Source: Synechococcus sp. CS-1331
Lineage (GTDB): Bacteria; Cyanobacteriota; Cyanobacteriia; PCC-6307; Cyanobiaceae
Direction of reading: 5' to 3'
Length of the DNA: 64,000 nt
Assembly (NCBI GenBank): GCA_025127975.1
Contig: JAHLYQ010000031.1
Coordinates: forward strand, 100,510 to 164,509
The position numbers were made by a program, and so were the translations under genes. Shown here piece by piece: positions 35,987-47,897 of this stretch; positions within the stretch are counted from its first letter, which is position 1, and each line of letters opens with the position of its first letter. Below the pieces are notes generated by a model that made no database searches, was not told the origin of the DNA, and worked only from the letters and a program-made list of their open reading frames with translations.

Positions 35987-36943
35987 TTAGGGCTCCAGGC
36001 AAAGCCGGGCCAGGGCCAGGGCGCCGCTGCAGCCATCCCCTGCCGCCTGCTCCAGCCTGGCCCCCGGGCAGTGGAGCGCGAGCGCCGCGGCAAACCGTTG
36101 GCGCAGCAGCTCGAGGTGCTCCAGGGCGCCGCCCAGGGGCCATACCGGCGGGTTCTCTAGCGCCAGCCGCTGGCCGATTGTCGCCACCATTCGGGCCAGG
36201 GCCTCGGCGGAGCGCTCCACCACTGCCGCCGCCGCCGAATCGCCCTCGGCGGCCGCGGCCGCCACCAAGGGGGCCAGGCGGGCAAAGCCAGCGGCGCCAA
36301 AGTCGGGTGCCACCACGCGGGCCTTGATCGCCTGGGGGGCCTGGGGGTCGCCGGGGTCCAGGCCCAGTCCGGCCCAGATCCGCGCTCTCAGGGGCGAATC
36401 ACTTCGGCGACCATCGGCCATCTCCAGGGTCAGGGCCAGCCCATCGCGGCCGATGTCCATGGCGGAGCCGGCCCCATCCAGCAGCCAGCCCCAGCCCCCG
36501 CAGCGGTGCTCCTCCCCGGCGCCATTGCGGCCGACGGCGATCATGCCGGTGCCGCTGATCACCACGATGCCGGCCGAGTGGCTGCCCATCGCCCCCCGCA
36601 GGGCCGTGCGCTCATCGCCAGTCACCAGAACGCCCTGCAGGGGCAGGCTCAGGGCGGCAGCCGCCAGCTGGCGGGCTTGATCCTGCACGGGGGTACCCAC
36701 TTCGATGCCGCTGGCGCCAATCCCGGCCGCGACCAGGCGGCCAGGGCTGAGTTGGTCCAGGGCCTGCTGCAGGCTTTGGGCCAGGGCGCGGCCAAAGCGG
36801 TCGGGGCCGTTCGGCCCCTGCAGATGGCACACACCGGGCCCCTGCCCTTCGGCCAACACCGCACCGCTGCCGGCAGCCGCTAGGCGACAGGTGGTGTGGG
36901 TCTGGCCGGCATCAAAGCCGGCGACCAGGGCCAGATCAGGCAC
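35987..36943 (-). CDS. BadF/BadG family kinase, N-acetylglucosamine kinase-like
   Basis: An actin-fold ATPase of 318 residues. The phosphate-1 motif reads VAGFDAGQTHTTCRLA. The phosphate-2 region reads GIVVISGTGMIAVGRN, and the adenosine motif ends near VWPLGGALEHLELL. Conserved GGWGWLLDGAGSAMDIG is typical of the eukaryote-like GlcNAc kinase branch of the family. The GTG at VPDLALVAG was chosen; it overlaps the ictB-like stop by eight bases. Position beside glmM supports amino-sugar recycling. The substrate is inferred. Confidence 0.82.
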   Translation of the reverse strand: MPDLALVAGFDAGQTHTTCRLAAAGSGAVLAEGQGPGVCHLQGPNGPDRFGRALAQSLQQALDQLSPGRLVAAGIGASGIEVGTPVQDQARQLAAAALSLPLQGVLVTGDERTALRGAMGSHSAGIVVISGTGMIAVGRNGAGEEHRCGGWGWLLDGAGSAMDIGRDGLALTLEMADGRRSDSPLRARIWAGLGLDPGDPQAPQAIKARVVAPDFGAAGFARLAPLVAAAAAEGDSAAAAVVERSAEALARMVATIGQRLALENPPVWPLGGALEHLELLRQRFAAALALHCPGARLEQAAGDGCSGALALARLCLEP

Positions 36944-38240
36944 GGGCGTGGGTGGCCCCGGCCGCCAGGGTGGCCACGCAGAACCAGCCACTTAGCTGCA
37001 CTTCCGGCCGGAAGAAGATCGTGTCGGTGAGGCCCTGCACCCCCAAACCAGCGATTACGGCGATCACGGCCAGGGCCGGCAGGCTGAAGAAGCCATCGCC
37101 ACGCCAGAGGCCGGTGGCGGTGCGCAGGCTGGCCACCAGCAGGCCGATGCCGGCCAGCAAGCCGGGAATTCCCGCCTCCACCGCCAGCTCCAATGGGATG
37201 GAGTAGGCACTGAGGGCATTGAACTTGGGTTGCTGAAAGAGGGGATAGATCTGGTTGAAGGCGTCGTTGCCCGGGCCTATCCCCAGCCAGGGTCGGGCCT
37301 GGATCATGTCCAGGGCGGCCAGCCAGACGTTGATGCGGAAGTTGTTGGAGCTGTCTTCGCGGCCGGCCAGCAGGCTCATCACCCGCACCCTCAGGGGTTC
37401 CACCTGGGTCACCAGCACCACCAGCAGGGCCGCTCCGCCCAGCAGCAACAGCAGGGGGGCCAGCTTGCGCCAGAGGGGTGGCCAGGTGCGGGTGCCGCGG
37501 ATTGCCAGCATGAGGATGGTCACCCCGGCCTGGCTCACCAGTCCCATCCAGGCGCCGCGGCTGTAGGTGAGCACCAGGGCTGCCAGGCCCAGCACCAGGG
37601 CCGTCAGGGCAAACAGCTTGCGGGCCAGCCCGGGCCAGCGCAGCAGGCCCACCAGGGCCAGCGGCAGCACGGGCAGGAGGTAACCCGCCAGCAGGTTGGG
37701 GTTTTCCAGGGTGCTGTAGATCCGCACCGTGCCATCCGCCACCGAATTGGGGTCGGCCCAGCGGGCCAGTTCGCCGGTGTCCGCATAGAGCTGGCGGATG
37801 CCGATCACACTGGTGACCAGTTCCCCGGCCAGCAGGGCCGCCACGATCCGGTCCCACCAGATCGGCGCAGTGCTGAGCAGCTGGCGCATCAGGGCGTAGA
37901 CCCCCAGGTAGCTGACCAGTTTCACCAGCCCCTTGGCGGCAGCCAGGGGCACCGGCGAGAACCCCGTGGCCAGCAGGGCCAGGGCGAGTATTGCCAGGAT
38001 CCAGCTGTCGATCTCCCCCAAGGGTCCCGGGGGTGTGCGCAGGGCAATCAGCAGCCACAGCAGGCCACTGGCAAGCACCAGCAGGCTCAGGCCGCTGCGG
38101 GTCACCAGGGGCAGGCCAGCCATCAGGGCGCAGAGCACGAGCCCGGCCACCAGGGTCAGCCGCCGGCCGAGGGCACCGCTGCGTGCGTGCTGCAGCGAGC
38201 CCTGCCAGCGCAGCAGGAGGGGAATGGTGGGGGCGCTCAA
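36936..38240 (-). CDS. ictB: IctB-like O-antigen ligase family membrane protein
   Basis: Polytopic protein with about ten to eleven helices and the Wzy_C/O-antigen ligase region. Typical parts are YSTLENPNLLAGYLLP, LVLTYSRGAWMGL, and RPWLGIGPGNDAFNQIYP, followed by helices ending NQ-like LGVQGLTDTIFF. The family was named for an inorganic-carbon phenotype but its members resemble glycan ligases, and the true role is debated. The TTG at LSAPTIPLLLRWQ was chosen (434 residues); another TTG 11 codons upstream would overlap trmB by 17 bases. The longer open frame is trmB antisense-frame sequence. Confidence 0.85.
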   Translation of the reverse strand: MSAPTIPLLLRWQGSLQHARSGALGRRLTLVAGLVLCALMAGLPLVTRSGLSLLVLASGLLWLLIALRTPPGPLGEIDSWILAILALALLATGFSPVPLAAAKGLVKLVSYLGVYALMRQLLSTAPIWWDRIVAALLAGELVTSVIGIRQLYADTGELARWADPNSVADGTVRIYSTLENPNLLAGYLLPVLPLALVGLLRWPGLARKLFALTALVLGLAALVLTYSRGAWMGLVSQAGVTILMLAIRGTRTWPPLWRKLAPLLLLLGGAALLVVLVTQVEPLRVRVMSLLAGREDSSNNFRINVWLAALDMIQARPWLGIGPGNDAFNQIYPLFQQPKFNALSAYSIPLELAVEAGIPGLLAGIGLLVASLRTATGLWRGDGFFSLPALAVIAVIAGLGVQGLTDTIFFRPEVQLSGWFCVATLAAGATHARA

Positions 38241-38256
38241 GGGGCGAAGGCTGGCG

Positions 38257-38961
38257 TCAGGCCGGATTATCAACCCCTTTGGGCAGATCCTCCAGCTCTT
38301 CGAGGGGGGCCAGGCGACTGTTGTTGCGCCGGTAGAGCACGCGATACACCGGCAAGCCCTGGGCCATGACGTATGCCTCCCGCTCGCTCGGGACGGGCAG
38401 GGGGTTGGTGTCTCGCCAGGGCCGCCGATCTTCATCTGGTCGATCGAAGTCTGGTCGATCAAAGCCACCGCTGGCTTCGATCAGCTGCACCATCGGTGTG
38501 ATCACCGCCAGCACATCACTCTGAATAAACAGCTCCTTGCCGGGGGAGAGGGCGCCGGCAAGGGCCTGCAGCAGGGCGGGCTGCAACACCCGCCGCTTGT
38601 GGTGTTTCTGCTTGAACCAGGGGTCGGGAAACTGGATCGAAACCCGTTCCAGCAGTCCTGCCGGCAGGCAGGCCAGCCAGGCCTGCAGGCTGATGTTGGC
38701 GTTGCAGAAGAGATAGTGGAGGTTGTCCCGTCCCAGGGCCTGGCGCTCGGCCTCTGCTGCCTCCACCAGCGCCAGGCGGATCTCCACGCCGAGGTGATTG
38801 GTGCCGGGTTCCTGCTCGGCCAGGGCCAGCAGGCAGCGGCCCCGGGCGCAGCCGATGTCGAGATGGAGGGGCTGGCCGGGCCTGGGGAATAGCTCGGCCG
38901 GGGCCGGCAAGGGCCGGGGCTGCTGGAAGAAGCTGCTGAGCGGATTGACGTGCTGGCGCAC
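38257..38961 (-). CDS. trmB: tRNA (guanine-N7)-methyltransferase
   Basis: SAM-dependent enzyme that forms m7G46 in tRNA variable loops. It has the SAM motif [15 protein letters not shown], the later [14 protein letters not shown], and the family motif [21 protein letters not shown]. The C-terminal part contains a duplicated FDRPD pentapeptide that arises from a 15-base tandem duplication and lies just before the [16 protein letters not shown] end. Otherwise the length, 234 residues, is normal. Confidence 0.95.
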   Translation of the reverse strand: MRQHVNPLSSFFQQPRPLPAPAELFPRPGQPLHLDIGCARGRCLLALAEQEPGTNHLGVEIRLALVEAAEAERQALGRDNLHYLFCNANISLQAWLACLPAGLLERVSIQFPDPWFKQKHHKRRVLQPALLQALAGALSPGKELFIQSDVLAVITPMVQLIEASGGFDRPDFDRPDEDRRPWRDTNPLPVPSEREAYVMAQGLPVYRVLYRRNNSRLAPLEELEDLPKGVDNPA

Positions 38962-38963
38962 CT

Positions 38964-40244
38964 TCAGCCTTCTCCCCGGGGCACTAAAAAAGCCAGGCTG
39001 GCGGTGTAGCCGTGCAGGTGGGTGTTGCCGGCGACCGGTCCGATCTCGCCATTGCAGAACACCCCGGCAATCGGCACCTGCTGGAAGGCTTCACGGCAGA
39101 GATTCACATCGCCATCCGCTTCTCCGTAGAGGCCTTCGCCGCGACCGAGGCAGGCAAATAGCAGGGTGGCCAGGGGGTTGGGCGTCTGGGTTTGCTGCTG
39201 GGCCAGGAGCTGCCTGAGTTCCTGGCGGGAGGCCTCCGCATCGCGCAGCTGGAACTGCACCTGTTGGCCCACCCGCATGCGCTCGGCCACGGCCACGGCT
39301 CCGTTGCGTGGGTCCACGCCGATCAGGTTGCGCACGAGGAAGGCGCCTGGCTTGGAGGGCTCGGCGCTGTCCAGGTTGAAGTTGCTGCGCCCCACCCCAA
39401 GGAAGAGGGAGTGCTTGACCAGCTCCCGCTCCTGGGGGCTGAGGTCGGTGAGGATCGCCTGCAGGGCTGCCACCGGGCTGCGGCGGTCCTGGCCCTGGCT
39501 CACTTCCAGCACCACATTGCGCTGGGCTTGTTCGATGTCGAATACCGGTCCGATGGGCCGGCAGCCCTGGGCTACGACCGGGTCGAGCTGCCAGGTGCCG
39601 CCGATCAGGCAGCCGACGGCACCCCGGACAACCTGGTTGCCAAATAGCAAGGAGCCGTGACCAGCGCTGTGCTGGCCGGCGATCCCGCCCAGTTTTACCG
39701 CCTCGGGGCAGGCGTAATCGAGGCCGCTGATCAGGTCGTTGATGCGTGAGCAGCTCGGATCCACCAGCAGCAGCATCGAGGGGCTGGGCGAGCCGCCCGT
39801 CGTCTCTGCGGCGTTGAGCAGGGCACGCCAGGGCTCGGCCGGACCATCGAGGTCGGGCAGGGTTTCGGTGTCGATGGCAAAGGGCTGGAGCAGGGCGCCG
39901 GGCAGGCGCAGCAGGGTGACGCTCAGGGCGGGCTTTTTTTCCAGCTCATGGGGGGTGCCGGTGGCGTCGGTGCCCACCACCCCACCGCCGAGGCAGCCGA
40001 TCCAGTGGCTGGCCCGCAGTTTTTCCTGGAGCAGCGGCAGCAGCCTGGGCAGGTCACTGGCGTAGCTGGCGGCGGCAAAGACCAGGGCCAGGTCTGCCGG
40101 CCCGGCACCGCGCAGCTGGTGGACGATGGTTTCCACCGATGCCTGCAGGGAGGTTTCGGAGGCCAGGGCGGTGCGGCACCAGGCCTGGCCCCGGTTGGGG
40201 CCGATGTGGCGGGAGAGCCAGCTGGGCAGGGAAAATGCAGCCAT
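38964..40244 (-). CDS. FIST domain signal-transduction protein
   Basis: A 426-residue protein with FIST_N (about 40-235) and FIST_C (about 245-400) domains, thought to bind small ligands such as amino acids. Visible parts are [52 protein letters not shown], and the conserved C-terminal [17 protein letters not shown] and [21 protein letters not shown]. No output domain is attached. The ATG at [13 protein letters not shown] was chosen; MVRPMAAF four codons earlier is an alternative. The upstream frame is antisense to the DUF3177 gene. Confidence 0.88.
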   Translation of the reverse strand: MAAFSLPSWLSRHIGPNRGQAWCRTALASETSLQASVETIVHQLRGAGPADLALVFAAASYASDLPRLLPLLQEKLRASHWIGCLGGGVVGTDATGTPHELEKKPALSVTLLRLPGALLQPFAIDTETLPDLDGPAEPWRALLNAAETTGGSPSPSMLLLVDPSCSRINDLISGLDYACPEAVKLGGIAGQHSAGHGSLLFGNQVVRGAVGCLIGGTWQLDPVVAQGCRPIGPVFDIEQAQRNVVLEVSQGQDRRSPVAALQAILTDLSPQERELVKHSLFLGVGRSNFNLDSAEPSKPGAFLVRNLIGVDPRNGAVAVAERMRVGQQVQFQLRDAEASRQELRQLLAQQQTQTPNPLATLLFACLGRGEGLYGEADGDVNLCREAFQQVPIAGVFCNGEIGPVAGNTHLHGYTASLAFLVPRGEG

Positions 40245-40280
40245 AGGTCGGACCATATCGCCTGCCGGGGGCCGCGGATA

Positions 40281-40934
40281 ATGGCGCCTTACCGAACTAA
40301 CCGTGTGCTCGCTGCCCTGCCAGAACCGCTGTATCGCTCGTTGGTGTGGCTCGACGTCCGAGTGGCCATGTTGTTCAGCATCGGTCTGCCGTTGGTGCTG
40401 CTGATCTGGGCTGGCCTGCGCCGGGAGGGGGCGCTGGTGCGGCTGCTTGGCATCTATTGGAAGGTGGCCAGCCTGCTGCTGCTCGTCATCCTCCTGCTGA
40501 CCGACCGCCGTCCCCTTGGTTTTCTGCTGGCGGTGCTGGCCCAGTTGCTCGTGGTGGCGAGTGTCTGGTTCTGGGTGGATCTCAACGAGGAACTGGCAGA
40601 CATGCCTCCCTGGCGGGCCCTGCCCCTCACCCTGCGCGTCTGGCGCTGGAGCCTGACGGTGTGGGGCCTGCTGGGGGCAGCCCTCAGCACGACAGCCCTG
40701 GGCTGCATGGCCAGCGCTGGCCTGGATCGGCCCGCCTGCTCTATCTGGATCCAGCCGCCCCTTGGGCTCCATCAGCAGTTGGTGGGGGTGTTTGCCTTTG
40801 TGTTCGGCGGCTCCTGGACCCCTGGGGTGGCAGCTTTCATCGGCTATGTGGGGTTGGTGGCCTACGGCGTCGGGCTGCTGCAGTGGCTGCTGGTGCGGCT
40901 GCCCAAGCAGGGCCGCGTGGCTGGAGAGTTCTGA
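40281..40934 (+). CDS. DUF3177 family membrane protein
   Basis: A 217-residue integral membrane protein of a cyanobacterial family of unknown function. It has five or six hydrophobic helices, beginning with VAMLFSIGLPLVLLIWAGL. The preceding amphipathic stretch is LYRSLVWLDVRVA. The ATG at MAPYRTNRVL lies 36 bases from the divergent FIST gene. Its stop TGA overlaps the ATG of the next gene, suggesting coupling. Confidence 0.85.
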   Translation: MAPYRTNRVLAALPEPLYRSLVWLDVRVAMLFSIGLPLVLLIWAGLRREGALVRLLGIYWKVASLLLLVILLLTDRRPLGFLLAVLAQLLVVASVWFWVDLNEELADMPPWRALPLTLRVWRWSLTVWGLLGAALSTTALGCMASAGLDRPACSIWIQPPLGLHQQLVGVFAFVFGGSWTPGVAAFIGYVGLVAYGVGLLQWLLVRLPKQGRVAGEF

Positions 40935-41251
40935 TGGCCCTGGCCGCCAACGCTCTGCTTGTTGGGCTGGAGGCGATCAGCCGTGAGCGGCCTGATCGGG
41001 TGCTGCGCCTGCGCGGTGCCCTCGATTCGGCGGGCGCGCTCGAGGAGCCCTACGAGCTGCTGATCTTTCGCGGTTTCTCCAGCAGCACCACCCACCCCAC
41101 CGGTTCCGATCCCGACCAGCCATTGCTGCCCGAGGGGGTGCGGCTGCTTACGGCTGAGTTGCTGGCTGGCCCGCTCGACCCCGCCGCCGAGCAGGTGTTG
41201 GCCGCCGGCAGCAATCCCCAGGCCTACCTTCAAGCCCCAGCCTGGCTCTGA
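40934..41251 (+). CDS. DUF7734-like small protein
   Basis: A 105-residue soluble protein. The central YELLIFRGFSSSTTHPTGSDPDQPLLPEG resembles a cyanobacterial and plastid family I take to be DUF7734; the family name is from memory and less sure than the reality of the gene. It overlaps the upstream DUF3177 stop by one base in a TGATG arrangement. The much longer open frame upstream is out-of-frame DUF3177 sequence. It is convergent with ileS. Confidence 0.75.
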   Translation: MALAANALLVGLEAISRERPDRVLRLRGALDSAGALEEPYELLIFRGFSSSTTHPTGSDPDQPLLPEGVRLLTAELLAGPLDPAAEQVLAAGSNPQAYLQAPAWL

Positions 41252-41299
41252 GTTGGCCCTGGGATTGGCAGATGGGCCGGAGCAATATGCCAGTTTTGC

Positions 41300-44194
<2,895 letters not shown>

Positions 44195-44218
44195 GGCGCC
44201 TGGGGCAGCAAGGGCTGA

Positions 44219-44809
44219 TTATCCCGCCTGGCTGCTGGGGGCCTGGGGCTCGCTGGGGCTGGCCGGGCTTTGAGGATTTTCGGTTTCGATCAGGGCATCG
44301 ATTTCGGCAAAGGAAGTCACAACCACGGTGTTGGCAGCTGTGTCGGTGGTGTCTGCGGCTTCCTGGCGCACCCAGAGCTTGCCCGTGGGTTTTGGTTGCC
44401 GCCGCTCCGCCAGCCACTGGCCCAGGCCCCCGCTCGCTGTAGTCACCAGGGCAAGCAGCTGGGCAAGGGCAGCTCCGGCCTGCTTGAGGCTTGTCTGCCA
44501 GCGTTCGGCAGACCAAAGCCGCTGCTGTTCCTCCGGGCTGAGTTGCCGCCAGCGCCCCTGGGAGACCTCCCCCGCCAGCCGGCCGATCAGCAGGCCGCCG
44601 CAGAGCACGCCCAGCATCGGTGCCCCGGTGAGGCGATCCGCACTGGTCACGAGCACCAAGCCCAGGAGCAGCACCACAGCGCCCCAGGCCGAATCCCGGG
44701 GCCGGCTGAGTTCGCTGGCCAGTAGGGGTAAGAGCAGGATGGCGAGGCCCAGCAGCAGCGCCAGGAGTCCGCCCAGGGTGGCGAGCATGGCCAGGAGGAA
44801 TGGGTCCAC
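44219..44809 (-). CDS. Ycf66 family protein
   Basis: A 196-residue protein with three N-terminal hydrophobic helices (LLALLLGLAILLLPLLASEL, GAVVLLLGLVLVTSA, MLGVLCGGLLIGRLAGE), matching the Ycf66 domain found in cyanobacteria and some plastids, function unknown. A soluble part with a possible amphipathic helix (SLKQAGAALAQLLALVTTAS) and a serine/glutamate-rich tail follow. The start is uncertain: GTG at VDPFLLAML is used, ATG at MLATLGG seven codons later is possible. A tRNA-Leu lies upstream on the other strand. Confidence 0.75.
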   Translation of the reverse strand: MDPFLLAMLATLGGLLALLLGLAILLLPLLASELSRPRDSAWGAVVLLLGLVLVTSADRLTGAPMLGVLCGGLLIGRLAGEVSQGRWRQLSPEEQQRLWSAERWQTSLKQAGAALAQLLALVTTASGGLGQWLAERRQPKPTGKLWVRQEAADTTDTAANTVVVTSFAEIDALIETENPQSPASPSEPQAPSSQAG

Positions 44810-44864
44810 CCATTGTGGGCGCGCGGGCTGGGCTTTCCCTACAGTCGCGATGCGCCCACCTGGC

Positions 44865-44946
44865 GCCCACCTGGCGGAATTGGTAGACGCGCTGGTTTTA
44901 GGTACCAGTGGCTTTGGTCGTGGGGGTTCAAGTCCCCCGGTGGGCA
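44865..44946 (+). tRNA. tRNA-Leu (anticodon UAG)
   Basis: Class II cloverleaf: acceptor GCCCACC pairs with GGTGGGC, the anticodon stem CTGGT/ACCAG encloses TTTAGGT giving anticodon UAG, a long variable arm follows, and the T arm is GGGGGTTCAAGTCCCCC. CCA is not encoded. The first ten bases of the gene occur a second time 11 bases upstream as a tandem duplication. Confidence 0.95.
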
Positions 44947-45000
44947 TGGTTGGTTGCTTAGGTTGCCTTGAGCCAATGCTTAGGGCACGCTTCAGTTGCG

Positions 45001-46026
45001 ATGACACAGGTTTTGGCTGCTGCCTCCAATACCGTTGCTGTGGCAGGCGCCAGGCCAGCGCCATCAACCCTGGTGCCGCGGGAATTTCTCGATCCACCGG
45101 CCCCATGGAACCCCACGGTGGGGTTGTTTCTGGCCGGCTACGGCCTGGCGGGCCTGACCATCTGGGGCTGGTTTGGGGGGGGCTGGCCCCTGCCGCTGCT
45201 GCTGGCCACTGGTTTTCTGGCCCTCCATCTCGAGGGCACGGTGATCCATGACGCCTGCCACAACGCCGCCCACCCCAGCCGCTTCTGGAATGCGGTGATG
45301 GGCCACGGGGCAGCATTGCTACTGGGCTTCAGCTTTCCGGTGTTCACCCGAGTGCACCTGCAGCACCACGCCCACGTCAACGACCCCAAAAATGATCCAG
45401 ACCACATCGTCAGCACTTTTGGGCCCCTGTGGCTAATCGCGCCACGGTTTTTTTACCACGAGCTGTTTTTCTTTCGCCGGCGTCTCTGGCGCCGCTATGA
45501 GTTGCTGGAGTGGGGGATTGCCAGGGGGATATTTGCGGCGATTGTGATTGCGGCAGTGAAGTTTGGTTTCCTGCCCTTTGTATTTAACTGCTGGTTTGCT
45601 CCAGCCCTGATGGTGGGCGTCACTCTGGGCCTCTTCTTTGACTACCTGCCCCATCGCCCTTTTCAGTCGCGCAACCGCTGGCACAATGCCCGCGTCTATC
45701 CAGGGCGGCTGATGAACTGGTTGATCATGGGCCAGAACTATCACCTGGTTCACCACCTCTGGCCATCGATTCCCTGGTTTGAGTATCAAGCTGCATACCA
45801 CGCCACAAAGCCGATCCTTGATGCCAAAGGATCACCCCAGCGGCTGGGATTGTTTGAAAGCAGAAGCGACGGGCTCAATTTTCTCTATGACATTTTCCTG
45901 GGGGTCCGCAGCCACCGCAAGAAGCGCAGCAAGTTGCGGCCGCTGGCGGCGCTGATGCCCACCCGCCATGCGCGCCGAAGGGTGCTGGAGCTGCTGCATC
46001 GAACGGCGGTGTCGCCGGTTCGCTGA
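45001..46026 (+). CDS. crtR: Beta-carotene hydroxylase
   Basis: Membrane di-iron enzyme of the fatty-acid-desaturase superfamily that adds 3-hydroxyl groups to beta-carotene rings to give zeaxanthin. The histidine boxes are HDACHNAAH, HLQHHAHVN and HLVHHLW, with additional FDYLPHRPF. Four hydrophobic stretches lie between them. The ATG at MTQVLAAASN was chosen, giving 341 residues. It is the only carotenoid enzyme in the window; ispH supplies its precursors. Confidence 0.95.
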   Translation: MTQVLAAASNTVAVAGARPAPSTLVPREFLDPPAPWNPTVGLFLAGYGLAGLTIWGWFGGGWPLPLLLATGFLALHLEGTVIHDACHNAAHPSRFWNAVMGHGAALLLGFSFPVFTRVHLQHHAHVNDPKNDPDHIVSTFGPLWLIAPRFFYHELFFFRRRLWRRYELLEWGIARGIFAAIVIAAVKFGFLPFVFNCWFAPALMVGVTLGLFFDYLPHRPFQSRNRWHNARVYPGRLMNWLIMGQNYHLVHHLWPSIPWFEYQAAYHATKPILDAKGSPQRLGLFESRSDGLNFLYDIFLGVRSHRKKRSKLRPLAALMPTRHARRRVLELLHRTAVSPVR

Positions 46027-46055
46027 CACCAGCCAACTCACCAGTAATTCACCAG

Positions 46056-46349
46056 TTAATCCGCCAGGATTTTTGGCACCCGGATGAAGTCCCCCTCCCG
46101 CTGGGGCGCTTGATTTAGCAGTTCCTCCCGCACGCTTGTCGGGGTGACTACGTCGGCGCGGGTGACATTCACCACTTCCACGGCCCTGGTGGTGGGCGGC
46201 ACCCCTTCGGTGTCCACGGCTTCCAGCTGGGTCACGTAATCCAGGATGCGTTCGAGCTGACCGGTGTAGGTGGCGATCTTCTCCTCCGGCAGGGCGAGGC
46301 GGGCCAGCCCTGCCACCTTGCGCACATCGTCGGCGGTGATCTTGCTCAT
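46056..46349 (-). CDS. gatC: Aspartyl/glutamyl-tRNA amidotransferase subunit C
   Basis: Small subunit of GatCAB, which converts Glu-tRNA-Gln and Asp-tRNA-Asn to the amides. The 97 residues begin [20 protein letters not shown], contain [20 protein letters not shown], and end [14 protein letters not shown], all family features. The A and B subunits are not in this window. It lies convergent with crtR. Confidence 0.95.
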   Translation of the reverse strand: MSKITADDVRKVAGLARLALPEEKIATYTGQLERILDYVTQLEAVDTEGVPPTTRAVEVVNVTRADVVTPTSVREELLNQAPQREGDFIRVPKILAD

Positions 46350-46381
46350 CGGGCGGTACTGGCTGGGGTTGACGCTAGCGC

Positions 46382-47164
46382 TCAGGCCAGGAAGCTCTCC
46401 AGATCCGCCGTCAGGGCCGTGGCGGCCAGATCGAGAAACCGCTCCCCGTGGGCTGCCTGGGCCAGGAAGGGATCGGAGCCCATGCGGCCGTCGGGATGGC
46501 GGCGGCGGAAATCCTCGGGGCCGTGGATCGGCCCGGCTGGGGCCGATTCCGGCAGGGGGCGCTGCTTGGCCTGGAGGCTGGGCTCCAGGTGCAGGGTGAG
46601 GGCGATCTCGCTGGGGGTGGCGTGGTGCCCCTCGCGCTCGCCGTAGAGGCTGCGGGCCTCCTTCAGCACCGGCCCGGCCATGAACCAGTTGGCCAGCTTG
46701 CAGCGCAGCTGGGGGGCATTCGGCAGGCCCCGGTCGGCGGCGGTGGCGTAGGCCTGGGCAAAGGCCGCCTTGCTGGTGGCGATGTTGCCGCCGTGGCCAT
46801 TGATCACGAAGATGCGCTCGAAGCCGTGGCGCGCCAGCGACAGCACCACGTCGTGCAGCACGGCTAGCAGGGTGGAGGGTTGCAGGCTGATCGTGCCGGC
46901 GAACCCCAGGTGGTGCTCGGCCATGCCGAAGGCCTGGGCGGGCGTCACCAGGACGCCGCTGCGCCGGCCCACCTCCAGGGCAACGGCTTCGGCGGTGAGC
47001 GCATCGGTGCCGATGGCGCCGGTGGGGCCGTGCTGCTCGGTGGAGCCCAGGGGCACGATCACCCCCTTGCCCTGCTCCAGATAGGCCTCCACTTCAGGCC
47101 AGCTGCGCAGCTGCAGGCGGATGGCGTCGGTGGTGCGGGGCAGCTGGTGGGTGGATTGGGTCAT
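46382..47164 (-). CDS. Creatininase family protein
   Basis: A 260-residue metal-dependent amidohydrolase-type protein of the creatininase/MftE family. Marks are [25 protein letters not shown], with metal-binding Glu, His and Asp, then NGHGGN with its His, and [13 protein letters not shown] with the later glutamate. Creatinine itself is an unlikely substrate in a cyanobacterium; some relatives act in cofactor maturation. The ATG at MTQSTHQL was preferred to one four codons earlier. It is 33 bases before gatC. Confidence 0.88.
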   Translation of the reverse strand: MTQSTHQLPRTTDAIRLQLRSWPEVEAYLEQGKGVIVPLGSTEQHGPTGAIGTDALTAEAVALEVGRRSGVLVTPAQAFGMAEHHLGFAGTISLQPSTLLAVLHDVVLSLARHGFERIFVINGHGGNIATSKAAFAQAYATAADRGLPNAPQLRCKLANWFMAGPVLKEARSLYGEREGHHATPSEIALTLHLEPSLQAKQRPLPESAPAGPIHGPEDFRRRHPDGRMGSDPFLAQAAHGERFLDLAATALTADLESFLA

Positions 47165-47227
47165 GGTGAACAGCAACGTGCCCGGGTTGTCTGCCTAGGA
47201 TGGGCGAGCCAGCAGTGCCCTGGGCCC

Positions 47228-47524
47228 ATGCTGCACCGCAAGCTCTACCAGTTTTGTGCCGAACAGCGGCCCGTGTGGGTGTTTCTGCGCGACCAGCAGC
47301 GCTGGATTGAGGAAGCCACGGTGGTGGAGATCGAGGGAGACCTTGTCACCCTGCGCTACCACGCCGAAGACGACGAAGAAACCCACAGCTGGGAGGAGAG
47401 CGTGCGGCTTGATTCGATTGGTGCCGTCAGCACCCGGCTGGCCTACGTGTGCCGCAGCGGCAGCCCCGACGACGTGATCACCTCTGAAGACTGCCCCGAG
47501 GCCGAGCGGCTCAGCAACCCCTAG
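47228..47524 (+). CDS. DUF6679 family protein
   Basis: A 98-residue cyanobacterial protein of unknown function. It opens MLHRKLYQFCAEQRPVWVFLRDQQ and continues IEEATVVEIEGDLVTLRYHAEDDEE, which looks like a small beta-barrel (SH3/Tudor-like) fold; that fold is inference. The ATG was chosen because the longer frame upstream is antisense to the creatininase gene. It marks the left edge of the accessory island, overlapping the HepT stop by four bases. Confidence 0.8.
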   Translation: MLHRKLYQFCAEQRPVWVFLRDQQRWIEEATVVEIEGDLVTLRYHAEDDEETHSWEESVRLDSIGAVSTRLAYVCRSGSPDDVITSEDCPEAERLSNP

Positions 47525-47892
47525 TGGGCCGTGCTGTTGCTGCGATCTCCACAATCGGGTCTGATGATTGCCTCAAGGCTCGCTTTGAGCGGATAGAGAT
47601 CGTGGCTCACAGCATCCCAAAGGATCAACTGATCCACAGCGTCGTAAGAATGGATGATTCGATTGCGTGTGCCAATGATGGCCCTGAGGTCGGGAATGGA
47701 TCGAGCTAGATCTGGATTCTGATCAGCGGCTTGTTTCAGGGCCTCACCAAGAATTTCAAATTTTCGCTCAATAGCGGCCTGCAGGATCTCATTGCTGAGG
47801 TAGTCATCTAGAACCACATCAGAGGTGAATCGCTGAATCGCCTCGATCGCCCGCAGTGCATCCAACAGACATTTCAAGACCTTAAAATCCAC
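47521..47892 (-). CDS. hepT: HepT-like toxin (RNase, DUF86)
   Basis: A 123-residue HEPN-domain toxin. The catalytic RX4HXY motif is present exactly as RNRIIHSY. Other family parts are ALRAIEAIQRF near the N-terminus and AIERKFEILGEAL. HepT cuts RNA and is silenced when its MntA partner adds AMP units to the motif's tyrosine. The gene lies five bases after mntA in the usual antitoxin-first order and ends in a four-base overlap with the DUF6679 gene. Confidence 0.9.
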   Translation of the reverse strand: MDFKVLKCLLDALRAIEAIQRFTSDVVLDDYLSNEILQAAIERKFEILGEALKQAADQNPDLARSIPDLRAIIGTRNRIIHSYDAVDQLILWDAVSHDLYPLKASLEAIIRPDCGDRSNSTAH

Positions 47893-47897
47893 TGCTT

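Noticed and set aside
37230-38369. 379-codon plus-strand frame very rich in Gln, Gly and His
   Set aside because: Antisense to the ictB-like gene and the end of trmB, with no family resemblance.
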